From Candidatus Villigracilaceae bacterium (GTDB lineage Bacteria > Chloroflexota > Anaerolineae > Anaerolineales > Villigracilaceae): 64,000 nt of DNA. A program made the translations under genes and the position numbers. Positions 8,003 through 15,659 of the stretch are shown piece after piece. Positions within the stretch are counted from its first letter, which is position 1. Each line of letters begins with the position of its first letter. The stretch covers positions 124,001 to 188,000 of the forward strand of contig JAPKMP010000001.1 of assembly GCA_026645935.1 (NCBI GenBank), in the 5' to 3' direction. The notes beneath the pieces were generated by a model. That model made no database searches. It saw only the letters and a program-made list of their open reading frames with translations, and had not been told where the DNA came from.

Positions 8003-9196
8003 ATGAGCCAAAAACAGAACAAACCCTCCGTTGACCCGGTCATCATTGTGATGATCGGTGTTGTATTTCTTGCTGTTTCCATTGCCATGATCGTCTTTCA
8101 ATCGAACGCGAATTCCGTAAACATCGCCGCGGACTCCGGCTTGCTCAGCCAATTGACGGTCGCGTTCATCACCGGTCTCACCACGGGCGGGCTGAGCTGT
8201 CTCGCCGTGCAAGGCGGACTGCTTGCCAGTTCGCTCGCATATCAGATCGAGCAGGATTATGCCGGGCAGGTCGGGCGGAAAAAAACGAAACAGACCGCCG
8301 TCCGTACCAATTCCGCGCTTCCCATTTCGCTTTTCCTCGTTTCCAAATTGGTTGCATATACATTGCTCGGCGCTTTATTGGGCTGGGTCGGTTCGTATCT
8401 GACCTTCAGCCCCATGACCCGTGCCATGCTTTTGCTCGCCATTGGCATCTTTATGGTGGGTAATGCACTGCGCATGTTCAACGTCCACCCGATTTTTCGT
8501 TACTTTTCCATCGAGCCGCCCAAGTTCATCACGCGTTATATCCGCAAAACTGCCAAAGGGACGGACACAGCAACGCCTTTATTTCTTGGCTTGCTCACCG
8601 TCTTCATCCCCTGTGGCGTGACTCAAGCCATGATGGCTACCGCCCTCGGCACAGGCAGCGCACTCATTGGCGCGGCGCTCATGTTCGCCTTCACGCTCGG
8701 CACCAGCCCAGTCTTCTTCATCGTCGCCTACCTCACCACTGAACTTGGTGCAAAGCTCGAAAAATTCTTCATGCGATTTGTTGCCGTAGTGGTTTTGGTT
8801 CTGGGAATTTACACCGTCGACAGCGGGCTCAACCTGATGGGATCCCCCTTCTCGCTTCAAAACATGACCCGTACCTGGTTCGCCCCACAAGCAGAAGTCG
8901 CCGCTCCAGCTGTCCCTGCCAAAGATGGCGAGATCGTCCTCAACGTGCAAAATAACGGATACTCTCCCGGCATTCTCCGCGCACCCGCAGGCAAAGACCT
9001 GACCTTGAATCTCGTCACCAACAATACCTACTCCTGCGCCCGCGACTTCGTCATCCCCGACCTGAACTTCTACCAACTCCTGCCCGATACCGGCACAGTT
9101 CAAGTGAGCATTCCCGCACAAGAAGCAGGCTCCACCCTGTTCTTCACCTGCTCGATGGGTATGTACACCGGGCAGATCGTGTTTGAAAATCAATAG
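8003..9196 (+). CDS. TauE/SafE-like (UreH_2) permease with C-terminal cupredoxin
   Basis: A 397-residue membrane protein with about seven hydrophobic segments arranged as two repeats. Each repeat carries a conserved Gly/Cys motif: GLSCLAVQGG in the first and FIPCGVTQAM in the second, as in the DsbD/TauE-SafE group. After the membrane part (about residue 300) comes a cupredoxin-like domain with possible ligands in TYSCARDF and FFTCSMGM, that is Cys, Cys and Met rather than the usual His-Cys-His-Met. It is in the copper operon, so copper handling, metal transfer or electron transfer are the likely roles; sulfite export is not supported by context. Confidence 0.78.
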   Translation: MSQKQNKPSVDPVIIVMIGVVFLAVSIAMIVFQSNANSVNIAADSGLLSQLTVAFITGLTTGGLSCLAVQGGLLASSLAYQIEQDYAGQVGRKKTKQTAVRTNSALPISLFLVSKLVAYTLLGALLGWVGSYLTFSPMTRAMLLLAIGIFMVGNALRMFNVHPIFRYFSIEPPKFITRYIRKTAKGTDTATPLFLGLLTVFIPCGVTQAMMATALGTGSALIGAALMFAFTLGTSPVFFIVAYLTTELGAKLEKFFMRFVAVVVLVLGIYTVDSGLNLMGSPFSLQNMTRTWFAPQAEVAAPAVPAKDGEIVLNVQNNGYSPGILRAPAGKDLTLNLVTNNTYSCARDFVIPDLNFYQLLPDTGTVQVSIPAQEAGSTLFFTCSMGMYTGQIVFENQ

Positions 9197-9204
9197 ATAA
9201 AATA

Positions 9205-9238
9205 AGACCTGACAGGTTTTTGGAAACCTGTCAGGTCT
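9205..9238. repeat. palindromic repeat, GACCTGACAGGTTT type, copy 1
   Basis: Perfect 15-bp arms (9205-9219 and 9224-9238) between the permease gene and the last metal chaperone gene. A related copy is at 42272-42301. Confidence 0.8.
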
Positions 9239-9252
9239 ATTGCCGAGATAGA

Positions 9253-9465
9253 ATGATCAAAAAAACTTTCAAAATCCCCGATATGAGCTGCACCAATTGC
9301 GCGATGAAGATCGAGTCGTTGGAAGACGACCTCGACGGCGTGAAAGAGATCAACGCCAGCTATCACAAGCTGGAGATGGCCATCGAATACGACGAATCAA
9401 AATTGACCGATGATGAGATCGTTGCGGCGGTGAAGAGGAAGGGATACACGGCAATCCCGGCATAA
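9253..9465 (+). CDS. second CopZ-like metal chaperone
   Basis: A 70-residue heavy-metal-associated domain with the canonical loop MSCTNC (Cys13, Cys16). It is probably the last gene of the copper operon. Unlike the first chaperone, it keeps the usual Met before the first Cys, so the two may serve different partners. Confidence 0.88.
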   Translation: MIKKTFKIPDMSCTNCAMKIESLEDDLDGVKEINASYHKLEMAIEYDESKLTDDEIVAAVKRKGYTAIPA

Positions 9466-9529
9466 AGCAAGAGCGTGACAACAGACATGTGACAAGGATA
9501 CCGGTGTTGCAGGACAGCCCGTGTCCTTG

Positions 9530-9559
9530 TTTACTTTTTGACCTGTTTACGTGTATACT
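9530..9559 (+). promoter_or_regulatory. promoter for a leaderless DUF2203 message
   Basis: TTTACT (9530-9535), an 18-base spacer and TATACT (9554-9559). The -10 box ends seven bases before the ATG at 9567. Confidence 0.5.
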
Positions 9560-9566
9560 GCCAGCC

Positions 9567-9950
9567 ATGCCCAAGTATTACACCCCCAAAGAAGCCAATA
9601 ATCTGCTGGAGATCGTGAGACCGATGGTGGAAGAGTTGATGAAGATCGGGGGGCGGATTCGTTCGCATCAGCCCGAGATCTGGTCGGTGGTGGAAAAATC
9701 TGCGGGGAACGGGGGTAATCCTGAATTGAGCAAAATATTGCCTGATTTCGACCGGCTCGATGCCATCCTGCACCGTCTTCAGGATATGGGAATCGAGGTC
9801 AAGGACCTTGCCAGCGGATTGATCGATTTCCCGGCGATGAAGGATGGTAGACTCATTTATCTGTGTTGGAAATACAACGAGGACAGTATCCAGTTCTGGC
9901 ACGAGATCGAGGCGGGGTTTGCGGGTCGTCAGCCCATCGACTGGGAATGA
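9567..9950 (+). CDS. DUF2203 family protein
   Basis: A 127-residue soluble protein starting MPKYYTPKEANNLLE and ending with the family's signature region LIYLCWKYNEDSIQFWHEIEAG. This matches the DUF2203 family, whose function is unknown. The ATG at 9567 is preferred to a longer frame from 9489 because the promoter-like -10 box lies inside that longer frame. Confidence 0.85.
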   Translation: MPKYYTPKEANNLLEIVRPMVEELMKIGGRIRSHQPEIWSVVEKSAGNGGNPELSKILPDFDRLDAILHRLQDMGIEVKDLASGLIDFPAMKDGRLIYLCWKYNEDSIQFWHEIEAGFAGRQPIDWE

Positions 9951-9993
9951 CTCCAACGCCAATCATTTATCAAAGAACCCCCGGAGAGCAGAG

Positions 9994-10824
9994 ATGAACG
10001 TAACCAAGATTGGACGGTATGAGGTCGAATCTGAGCTGGCGACAGGCGGGATGGGCGTGATCATTCTTGCGAAAGACCCTTATATTCAAAGGCAGGTTGT
10101 GGTCAAAGTCCTGATGTACAGCCGAACATTGGACGAGGTGTATCGCGACTTTTTCCAGAACGAAGCGGAGATCATCGCCGCCTTGGAACATCCCTGCATC
10201 GTGCCCATTTATGATTTTGGCTGGCATGGGCAGCAGCCGTACATCGTCATGCGTTACATGTCTGGCGGGAGCCTGCAGGATAAGATCCAAAGGGGCGAAC
10301 TGAAAATGACGGAGATGGCGCATATTCTCAAGCGCGTTTCCGATGCGCTGGATGCGGCACACGCAAAAGGGATCATCCACCGCGATATCAAGCCGTCCAA
10401 CATCCTCTTCGATTCATCGGGCGAAGCCTTCCTATCCGATTTTGGGATCGCGACCTCCAAATCCTTCAAGGATGAAGAAGGCGAGTGGCTGGTGGGCACG
10501 CCTGCGTATATGAGTCCCGAACAAGTTCAGGGAAGGCAACTGACCGGCCGTTCGGATGTATATGCCCTGGGCGTGACTCTCTACCGTTTATTGACCGGGC
10601 AGTTGCCCTACTCTGGCAGTTCGACCACTGCATTGATCAACGCCCATGTCGAGCTTCCCATACCCGACATCCGCACGATCAAGGGGAATATTCCCGCCGT
10701 GTGGCAGGAGGTGGTGGCAAAGGCGATGGCGAAGGACCCCGGGGACCGTTACGCTACCGCGGGCGATTTTGCGCGCGATATAAACGAGGTTGTCTCGGGG
10801 AAATGGTTTTTGAGAAAGTTATGA
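9994..10824 (+). CDS. soluble serine/threonine protein kinase
   Basis: A 276-residue protein that is only a Hanks-type kinase domain. The Gly-loop is ATGGMGVI (16-23), the ATP lysine is Lys38, the catalytic loop is HRDIKPSN (129-136), the metal motif DFG is at 149-151, and the substrate loop GTPAYMSPEQ is at 168-177. No membrane segment or sensor domain follows, unlike PknB-type receptors. The start at 9994 is preferred to the longer frame from 9844, which overlaps the DUF2203 gene. Substrates are unknown. Confidence 0.93.
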   Translation: MNVTKIGRYEVESELATGGMGVIILAKDPYIQRQVVVKVLMYSRTLDEVYRDFFQNEAEIIAALEHPCIVPIYDFGWHGQQPYIVMRYMSGGSLQDKIQRGELKMTEMAHILKRVSDALDAAHAKGIIHRDIKPSNILFDSSGEAFLSDFGIATSKSFKDEEGEWLVGTPAYMSPEQVQGRQLTGRSDVYALGVTLYRLLTGQLPYSGSSTTALINAHVELPIPDIRTIKGNIPAVWQEVVAKAMAKDPGDRYATAGDFARDINEVVSGKWFLRKL

Positions 10825-10836
10825 AACTGGAGGAAA

Positions 10837-11733
10837 ATGAAAAAAGGTATTTGGTACGGCGTCGCGGCATACGCGATGTGGGGGTTCTTTCCGATTTACT
10901 GGAAGTTGCTGCATGAGGTTCCCGCCATCCAATTGCTTGGGCATCGCATTGCCTGGTCGTTCCTTCTCTTGATGGCGTTCATTTTCGTCACTCGTCAATG
11001 GCGTGAATTCCGTTCTGTGGCGTTCAACCGCAAGACGCTTGGTATTTATGCGATTGCGGGCGTTCTGCTTTCATTGAACTGGTTGATCTATGTCTGGGGT
11101 GTGAACGCTGGCTTCATCGTAGAGACCAGCCTTGGCTATTTCATCAATCCATTATTAAGCGTTTTATTCGGCGTCATCTTCCTGCGCGAGAAATTGCGCC
11201 CGATGCAATGGCTTCCCGTCATCATCGCCGCGGTCGGCGTGGGTTACCTTGCGTTCACATACGGACAGCTGCCGTGGATCGCATTATCATTGGCGGTCAC
11301 TTTTGGCTTGTACGGTTTGGTCAAAAAACTTTCGCCGCTCGGTTCGGTCTTCGGGCTGACGCTCGAGACGGGCATTGTCTTTCCCATCGCCCTGATCTAT
11401 CTCATCGCCGCGCAGGCAGGCGGCTCAGGCGAATTCCTGCATGACGGCCTCACCGTGGACCTGCTGCTCGTTGGCGCGGGTGTGGTCACTACCATTCCAT
11501 TGCTCATGTTCGCTTCTGCTGCCAAGGAGATACCCCTCAATATGATCGGCGTGCTGCAATACTTTGCGCCAACCATTCAATTCCTCATCGGCGTTTTTAT
11601 ATACAAAGAACCGTTCGATACCGCCCGCCTGACCGGCTTTGGCATCGTCTGGATCGCGCTCATCATCTTCTGGGTCGAAAATCTCGCCGCGCATCGCAAC
11701 CCGGTCGAACCGGTTCCTGAATTGGGAGAGTAA
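10837..11733 (+). CDS. rarD: RarD-type EamA family transporter
   Basis: A 298-residue membrane protein with about ten transmembrane helices, made of two EamA-like halves. The opening GVAAYAMWGFFPIYWKLL and the segment SLGYFINPLLSVLFGV are typical of RarD. The family exports small molecules and the substrate is not known. A GGAGG site precedes the ATG. The stop codon directly abuts the start of the next gene. Confidence 0.9.
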   Translation: MKKGIWYGVAAYAMWGFFPIYWKLLHEVPAIQLLGHRIAWSFLLLMAFIFVTRQWREFRSVAFNRKTLGIYAIAGVLLSLNWLIYVWGVNAGFIVETSLGYFINPLLSVLFGVIFLREKLRPMQWLPVIIAAVGVGYLAFTYGQLPWIALSLAVTFGLYGLVKKLSPLGSVFGLTLETGIVFPIALIYLIAAQAGGSGEFLHDGLTVDLLLVGAGVVTTIPLLMFASAAKEIPLNMIGVLQYFAPTIQFLIGVFIYKEPFDTARLTGFGIVWIALIIFWVENLAAHRNPVEPVPELGE

Positions 11734-12741
11734 ATGAAACTGCTTTTTATCGGTGGCACGGGTCTAATCAGTTCGGCATGTTCCGACCTTGCCGTAAAGC
11801 GCGGTCACGAGCTCTTCCTTTTGAATCGCTCCGCCTCGGGGAAATATCCTGCGCCGAAAGGTTCGACGACCCTGCAAGCTGATGTCCACGCCGATTCAGC
11901 GCATCTTTCCGCCCTGTTGGCTGGTCAGCGGTTCGATGCGGTCGTTGACTTCATTGCTTTTACTCCCGAAGACATCAAGCGGGACCTAGCGCTTTTCCGC
12001 GACAGGACCGGCCAGTTTGTGTTCATTTCCTCCGCCAGCGCGTATCAAAAACCGGTGCAGAATTATCTCATCACGGAAGAGACGCCGCTGGAGAATCCCT
12101 TTTGGGAGTATTCAAGAAACAAGATCGACTGCGAGACCTTGCTGATGGACGAATACCGCAATAACGGATTCCCGATCACCATCGTCCGCCCGTCGCACAC
12201 ATACGGACGGACGCAAATCCCTTTCATCTACGGCAGTTGGGCTCATCCATGGACGTTGATCTCACGAATTAAGGAAGGCAAGCCGGTCATCGTACCCGGA
12301 GACGGGACCTCGCTTTGGGTTTTGACCTGGAGCGAAGATTTCGCCAAAGGCTTTCTAGGCCTGCTTGGGAACGGGAACGCCATCGGCGAAGCCTTTCAGA
12401 TCACATCGGATGAAGTCCTCAGCTGGAATCAGATCTACCTCGAAGCGTATCAAGCCCTGGGCGCGGAGCCGAGGCTGGTCCACATCCCTTCGGATTTCAT
12501 CGTCCACCACGATGAATCGTCCCTGGGAACGCTCATCGGCGATAAATCAAACAGCGTGGTCTTCGATAACAGTAAGATAAAACGCTTCGTGCCGGACTAT
12601 AATTGTGAGGTGAAATGGAGCGAAGGCCTGCGACGGGCTTTGGCATGGTTCGAAACGCACCCCGAATTTCAGACCATTGACCGGGAGGCTATCGATAAGT
12701 GGGACATGATCCTCGCCAGGTACGGGCGGGCATTCGCTTAA
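11734..12741 (+). CDS. NAD-dependent epimerase/dehydratase (extended SDR)
   Basis: A 335-residue Rossmann-fold enzyme. The nucleotide-binding motif GGTGLIS is near residue 7-13, the active-site Ser is in FISSASAYQ, and the Tyr-xxx-Lys pair is YSRNK near 126-130. A conserved RPSHTYG follows. The substrate is probably a nucleotide sugar, but the exact reaction cannot be told. It starts immediately after the rarD stop codon, so the two are probably co-transcribed. Confidence 0.85.
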   Translation: MKLLFIGGTGLISSACSDLAVKRGHELFLLNRSASGKYPAPKGSTTLQADVHADSAHLSALLAGQRFDAVVDFIAFTPEDIKRDLALFRDRTGQFVFISSASAYQKPVQNYLITEETPLENPFWEYSRNKIDCETLLMDEYRNNGFPITIVRPSHTYGRTQIPFIYGSWAHPWTLISRIKEGKPVIVPGDGTSLWVLTWSEDFAKGFLGLLGNGNAIGEAFQITSDEVLSWNQIYLEAYQALGAEPRLVHIPSDFIVHHDESSLGTLIGDKSNSVVFDNSKIKRFVPDYNCEVKWSEGLRRALAWFETHPEFQTIDREAIDKWDMILARYGRAFA

Positions 12742-12765
12742 ATCGAATTGAAATGTGAGGCGTCT

Positions 12766-13965
12766 ATGTCGAATATAAAAAAAGGCGTGATCGGAATTTT
12801 GACGGGGGGCGGGGATGTGCCCGGATTGAATCCCGCCATTCGCGCAGTGACCATCCGTGCTTTGCGCGAGGGGTGGCAGGTGATCGGGTTTCGGCGGGGC
12901 TGGGGCGGCCTGGTGGATACCGTCCGCGATAAAAATGCGGACAACAGTAAGAATTTCCAATATCTTACCGAGGAGATCGTTAATCGTGCCGGGCGCACTG
13001 GCGGGACGTTTTTACACACCTCTCGCACGAATCCGAGTTCGATGAGAAGGTCGAACGTCCCATCCCATCTGGCGGATAAATTCTCCGCGGAGAAAAATGA
13101 CCTTACGCCGGAGGTTCTCAAGAACCTCGAATTCCTCGGCGTGGATTATTTGATCCCCATCGGAGGCGACGATACATTGAGTTACGGCGTGCGGATGTAC
13201 AAGGAAGGCGTCAAGGTCATCGCCATTCCCAAGACGATGGATAACGACGTCCCCGGCACGGATTATTGCATCGGTTTCAGCACCTGCGTCACCCGCACCA
13301 TCGCGCTGACCAACAGCCTGCGCACCATCGCCGGGTCGCATGAGCGCATTCTTGTCCTCGAAGTGTTCGGGCGTTACGCTGGTTTCACCGCGATGCTCCC
13401 GACCATGGCGGGCGCGGCGAACCGCTGTGTGATTCCCGAATATAAGTTCAAGATCGAGCATCTGACCGAACTGTTAATCAAAGACCGTCAGATGAACCCG
13501 AGCAATTATTCGGTGCTCCTGATCTCGGAAGGCGCAATGTATGAAGGCGGGGAGATGGTCTTCAAGGACCTTTCGACCGACGCCTTCGGCCACGCAAAAT
13601 TGGGAGGCATCGGCGATCTTGTCTCAGCCGAGATAAAGGAGTTATCGGCGCAATTCAACAAGGGCAAACCCGTGGACGTGGTCAATCAGAAACTGGGTTA
13701 CATGGTGCGCGGCGGCGACCCGGATGCCATCGACTCGATTGTCCCGATGGCGTTCGGCAACCTTGCGCTCGACCTGATCCTGAAGGGCATTCACGGCCGG
13801 TTGGTGGTTTTGAAAAACGGTCGATATGACAATGTGCCTCTGGATGTGGTCACTGCGACAAAGAAGGTCGTCAACGTTGCCCAATTCTACGATACCGAGC
13901 GTTATCGTCCGCGCTACGAGAACTTCGAGATGAAACCGCTCTTCATCATGACCAGCGAATTGTAA
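12766..13965 (+). CDS. 6-phosphofructokinase with pyrophosphate-type active-site residues
   Basis: A 399-residue phosphofructokinase, PfkA superfamily. The nucleotide loop GGGDVPGLN is at 14-22, PIGGDDT at 131-137 and PKTMDND at 155-161; Asp159 is the catalytic base. Asp136 occupies the place of Gly104 of the E. coli ATP enzyme and Lys156 the place of Gly124. This Asp/Lys pair is the mark of pyrophosphate-dependent enzymes, so the donor may be PPi rather than ATP (family knowledge applied by eye). ATG at 12766 is preferred to a TTG at 12748. Confidence 0.9.
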   Translation: MSNIKKGVIGILTGGGDVPGLNPAIRAVTIRALREGWQVIGFRRGWGGLVDTVRDKNADNSKNFQYLTEEIVNRAGRTGGTFLHTSRTNPSSMRRSNVPSHLADKFSAEKNDLTPEVLKNLEFLGVDYLIPIGGDDTLSYGVRMYKEGVKVIAIPKTMDNDVPGTDYCIGFSTCVTRTIALTNSLRTIAGSHERILVLEVFGRYAGFTAMLPTMAGAANRCVIPEYKFKIEHLTELLIKDRQMNPSNYSVLLISEGAMYEGGEMVFKDLSTDAFGHAKLGGIGDLVSAEIKELSAQFNKGKPVDVVNQKLGYMVRGGDPDAIDSIVPMAFGNLALDLILKGIHGRLVVLKNGRYDNVPLDVVTATKKVVNVAQFYDTERYRPRYENFEMKPLFIMTSEL

Positions 13966-14051
13966 AAGCCGCCTTTGAATTCAAAGGTTAATCTGAGTTT
14001 GTTCACGAAATTGAGTGACAATCGTCGGTGAGGAAAGGAGACCAACTTGGT

Positions 14052-14057
14052 TATAAT
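14052..14057 (+). promoter_or_regulatory. -10 box upstream of the UbiA gene
   Basis: TATAAT lies in the sequence TTGGTTATAATT, 24 bases before the start codon. The same extended string occurs in the NDH-2 promoter at 19072. No good -35 is seen at normal spacing. Confidence 0.45.
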
Positions 14058-14081
14058 TGCGAAAAATTCAAGGAGCGAAAA

Positions 14082-15107
14082 ATGAATTTTACTATGTGGA
14101 AGAAGGCCTTGCAGGTCATTCCCTCTGTCTCGAAGGATGAATGGGACGCCCTCGATGTCATTTCCAGGTGGCTGATCTCCACCCGGGCTGCGGTTCTTAT
14201 TATGACTTTCATTTCCGCCGCGCTGGCAGGCTTGTTCGCCTGGCGGGACGGATCCTTCGACTTTCTGCCGTGGCTTGCCCTGGTTTTCGGCCTCATCATG
14301 GCTCATGCCAGCAATAACATCTTCAACGATTACACCGATTTCGTCCGCGGCGTGGACAAGGACAATTACTATCGCAACATCTACGGAGCCCAGCCCATTG
14401 CCAGCGGATTGATGACACCGCGCCAGCACCTCACTTACTTCGCGGTGACGGGCGGTCTGGCCTTCCTGGCGGGTCTGTATTTGATCTTTGTCAATTCGAA
14501 CGACCCTGTGGTGTGGGTCTTGCTCGGTCTCGGCGCATTTTTCGTCCTCTTCTATACCTGGCCCCTCAAGTACATTGCTCTTGGCGAAGTGGCCGTGCTT
14601 TTGGTCTGGGGTCCGTTGATGATCGGCGGCGGATATTACGTCCTTGCCCACCGCTGGGATTGGAACGTGGTGCTCGCCTGTCTCCCCTATGCCCTTGGCG
14701 TGACAACCGTCATCTTTGGGAAACACATCGACAAACTCGAAAAAGATAAAGAGAAGAATATCCACACCCTGCCGGTGGTGATCGGTGAAAAAGCCTCTCG
14801 TTACACGGTATTGGCGATGATGGTCGTTCCATATTTCCTGACGGCTTATTTGATCGCGATCAAGTTCTTCACCCCGGTCATGGCGATCGTCTTGTTGGCG
14901 ATCCCGACATTCCTGCGCATGTACCCGGTCTTTCTGAAACCAAAACCGGAGACCAAACCCGAAGGTCCCGAAGGCAGGGGCTGGCCCCTGTATTTTGTGG
15001 GTTTTGGTTTTTATAACAACCGCGCCTTCGGAATGTATTTTATGCTCGGCTTGATCCTGGATATTGTGCTTCGCATCCTGCCTGCCACGCAGAATTTCTG
15101 GCGGTAG
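14082..15107 (+). CDS. UbiA-family prenyltransferase (MenA-like)
   Basis: A 341-residue integral membrane protein with about eight helices. The first Asp-rich motif is NDYTDFVRGVD (about 80-90) and the second region includes FGKHIDKLEKDKEKN, both used to bind the Mg-diphosphate of a prenyl donor. The closest functional fit is 1,4-dihydroxy-2-naphthoate prenyltransferase for menaquinone synthesis, but other UbiA enzymes are possible. AGGAG lies six bases before the ATG at 14082, which decides the start against a longer frame from 14028. Confidence 0.8.
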   Translation: MNFTMWKKALQVIPSVSKDEWDALDVISRWLISTRAAVLIMTFISAALAGLFAWRDGSFDFLPWLALVFGLIMAHASNNIFNDYTDFVRGVDKDNYYRNIYGAQPIASGLMTPRQHLTYFAVTGGLAFLAGLYLIFVNSNDPVVWVLLGLGAFFVLFYTWPLKYIALGEVAVLLVWGPLMIGGGYYVLAHRWDWNVVLACLPYALGVTTVIFGKHIDKLEKDKEKNIHTLPVVIGEKASRYTVLAMMVVPYFLTAYLIAIKFFTPVMAIVLLAIPTFLRMYPVFLKPKPETKPEGPEGRGWPLYFVGFGFYNNRAFGMYFMLGLILDIVLRILPATQNFWR

Positions 15108-15132
15108 AAACCGCTCGATTGTCAGAATCCAG

Positions 15133-15170
15133 ACTCCCGTCGCTTGAAATGGCGGGAGTTTTGTTTTCTT
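15133..15170 (+). terminator. intrinsic terminator after the UbiA gene
   Basis: A 7-bp stem ACTCCCG/CGGGAGT (15133-15139 and 15153-15159) followed by TTTTGTTTTCTT. Confidence 0.75.
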
Positions 15171-15189
15171 TAATCGGGATATATGTCAC

Positions 15190-15236
15190 ATTCAGTTTTA
15201 TGAATATAAATCTATAATGTATTCAGGCTTTTGAAT
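15190..15236 (+). promoter_or_regulatory. arsR promoter with two ArsR operator copies
   Basis: The inverted repeat ATTCA-N6-TGAAT occurs twice, at 15190-15205 and 15221-15236, with 31 bases (three helical turns) between equivalent positions. A TATAAT -10 box (15213-15218) lies between them. The second copy ends at the arsR start codon. This form fits ArsR/SmtB operators, so ArsR should repress its own operon until arsenite binds. Confidence 0.8.
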
Positions 15237-15644
15237 ATGAAGAAACGCCACATTCTCGAATTTTCCGAAAAAATCGCCGCGCCGTTGTCCGTCATCGCCT
15301 CACCTCAGCGCATTGCCATTCTGCTTTCCATCGGCAGGGGAGAGGCTTGCGTCTGTCATCTCGAGGCGGCACTTGGCTGGCGGCAGGCGTACATCTCACA
15401 GCATTTGATGGCATTGCGCAAAGCGGATATTTTGCAGGACCGCCGCGAGGGGCGTTATGTTTATTATCGATTAAAGAACGCCTCTCTTCTCGACCTCATC
15501 ACTGCTTCTGCCTCTCAAAGTGGACTCTCAGCCGTAGCAGTTTCTGTGCTCATCAACACTCAGGTCTATCCATCGTGTGAATGTCCGCATTGTGCGCCTG
15601 CGGTTACCCCCCTCGACGGATTACGTGTGAAAACCACTTCATGA
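15237..15644 (+). CDS. arsR: ArsR-family arsenite-responsive repressor
   Basis: A 135-residue winged-helix repressor. The metalloid site is visible as Cys38 and Cys40 in GEACVCHLE, at the classic alpha-3 position of ArsR. A further group of cysteines (Cys114, Cys116, Cys119 in SCECPHC) lies near the C-terminus. The ATG at 15237 is chosen over a TTG at 15231. It leads an operon with permease, thioredoxin, arsenate reductase and Acr3 genes. Confidence 0.9.
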   Translation: MKKRHILEFSEKIAAPLSVIASPQRIAILLSIGRGEACVCHLEAALGWRQAYISQHLMALRKADILQDRREGRYVYYRLKNASLLDLITASASQSGLSAVAVSVLINTQVYPSCECPHCAPAVTPLDGLRVKTTS

Positions 15645-15659
15645 AGAATCGAAACTCAT

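Noticed and set aside
8003-9196. Naming the permease a sulfite exporter
   Set aside because: The fold fits the broad TauE/SafE group, but the cupredoxin fusion and copper operon argue against sulfite.
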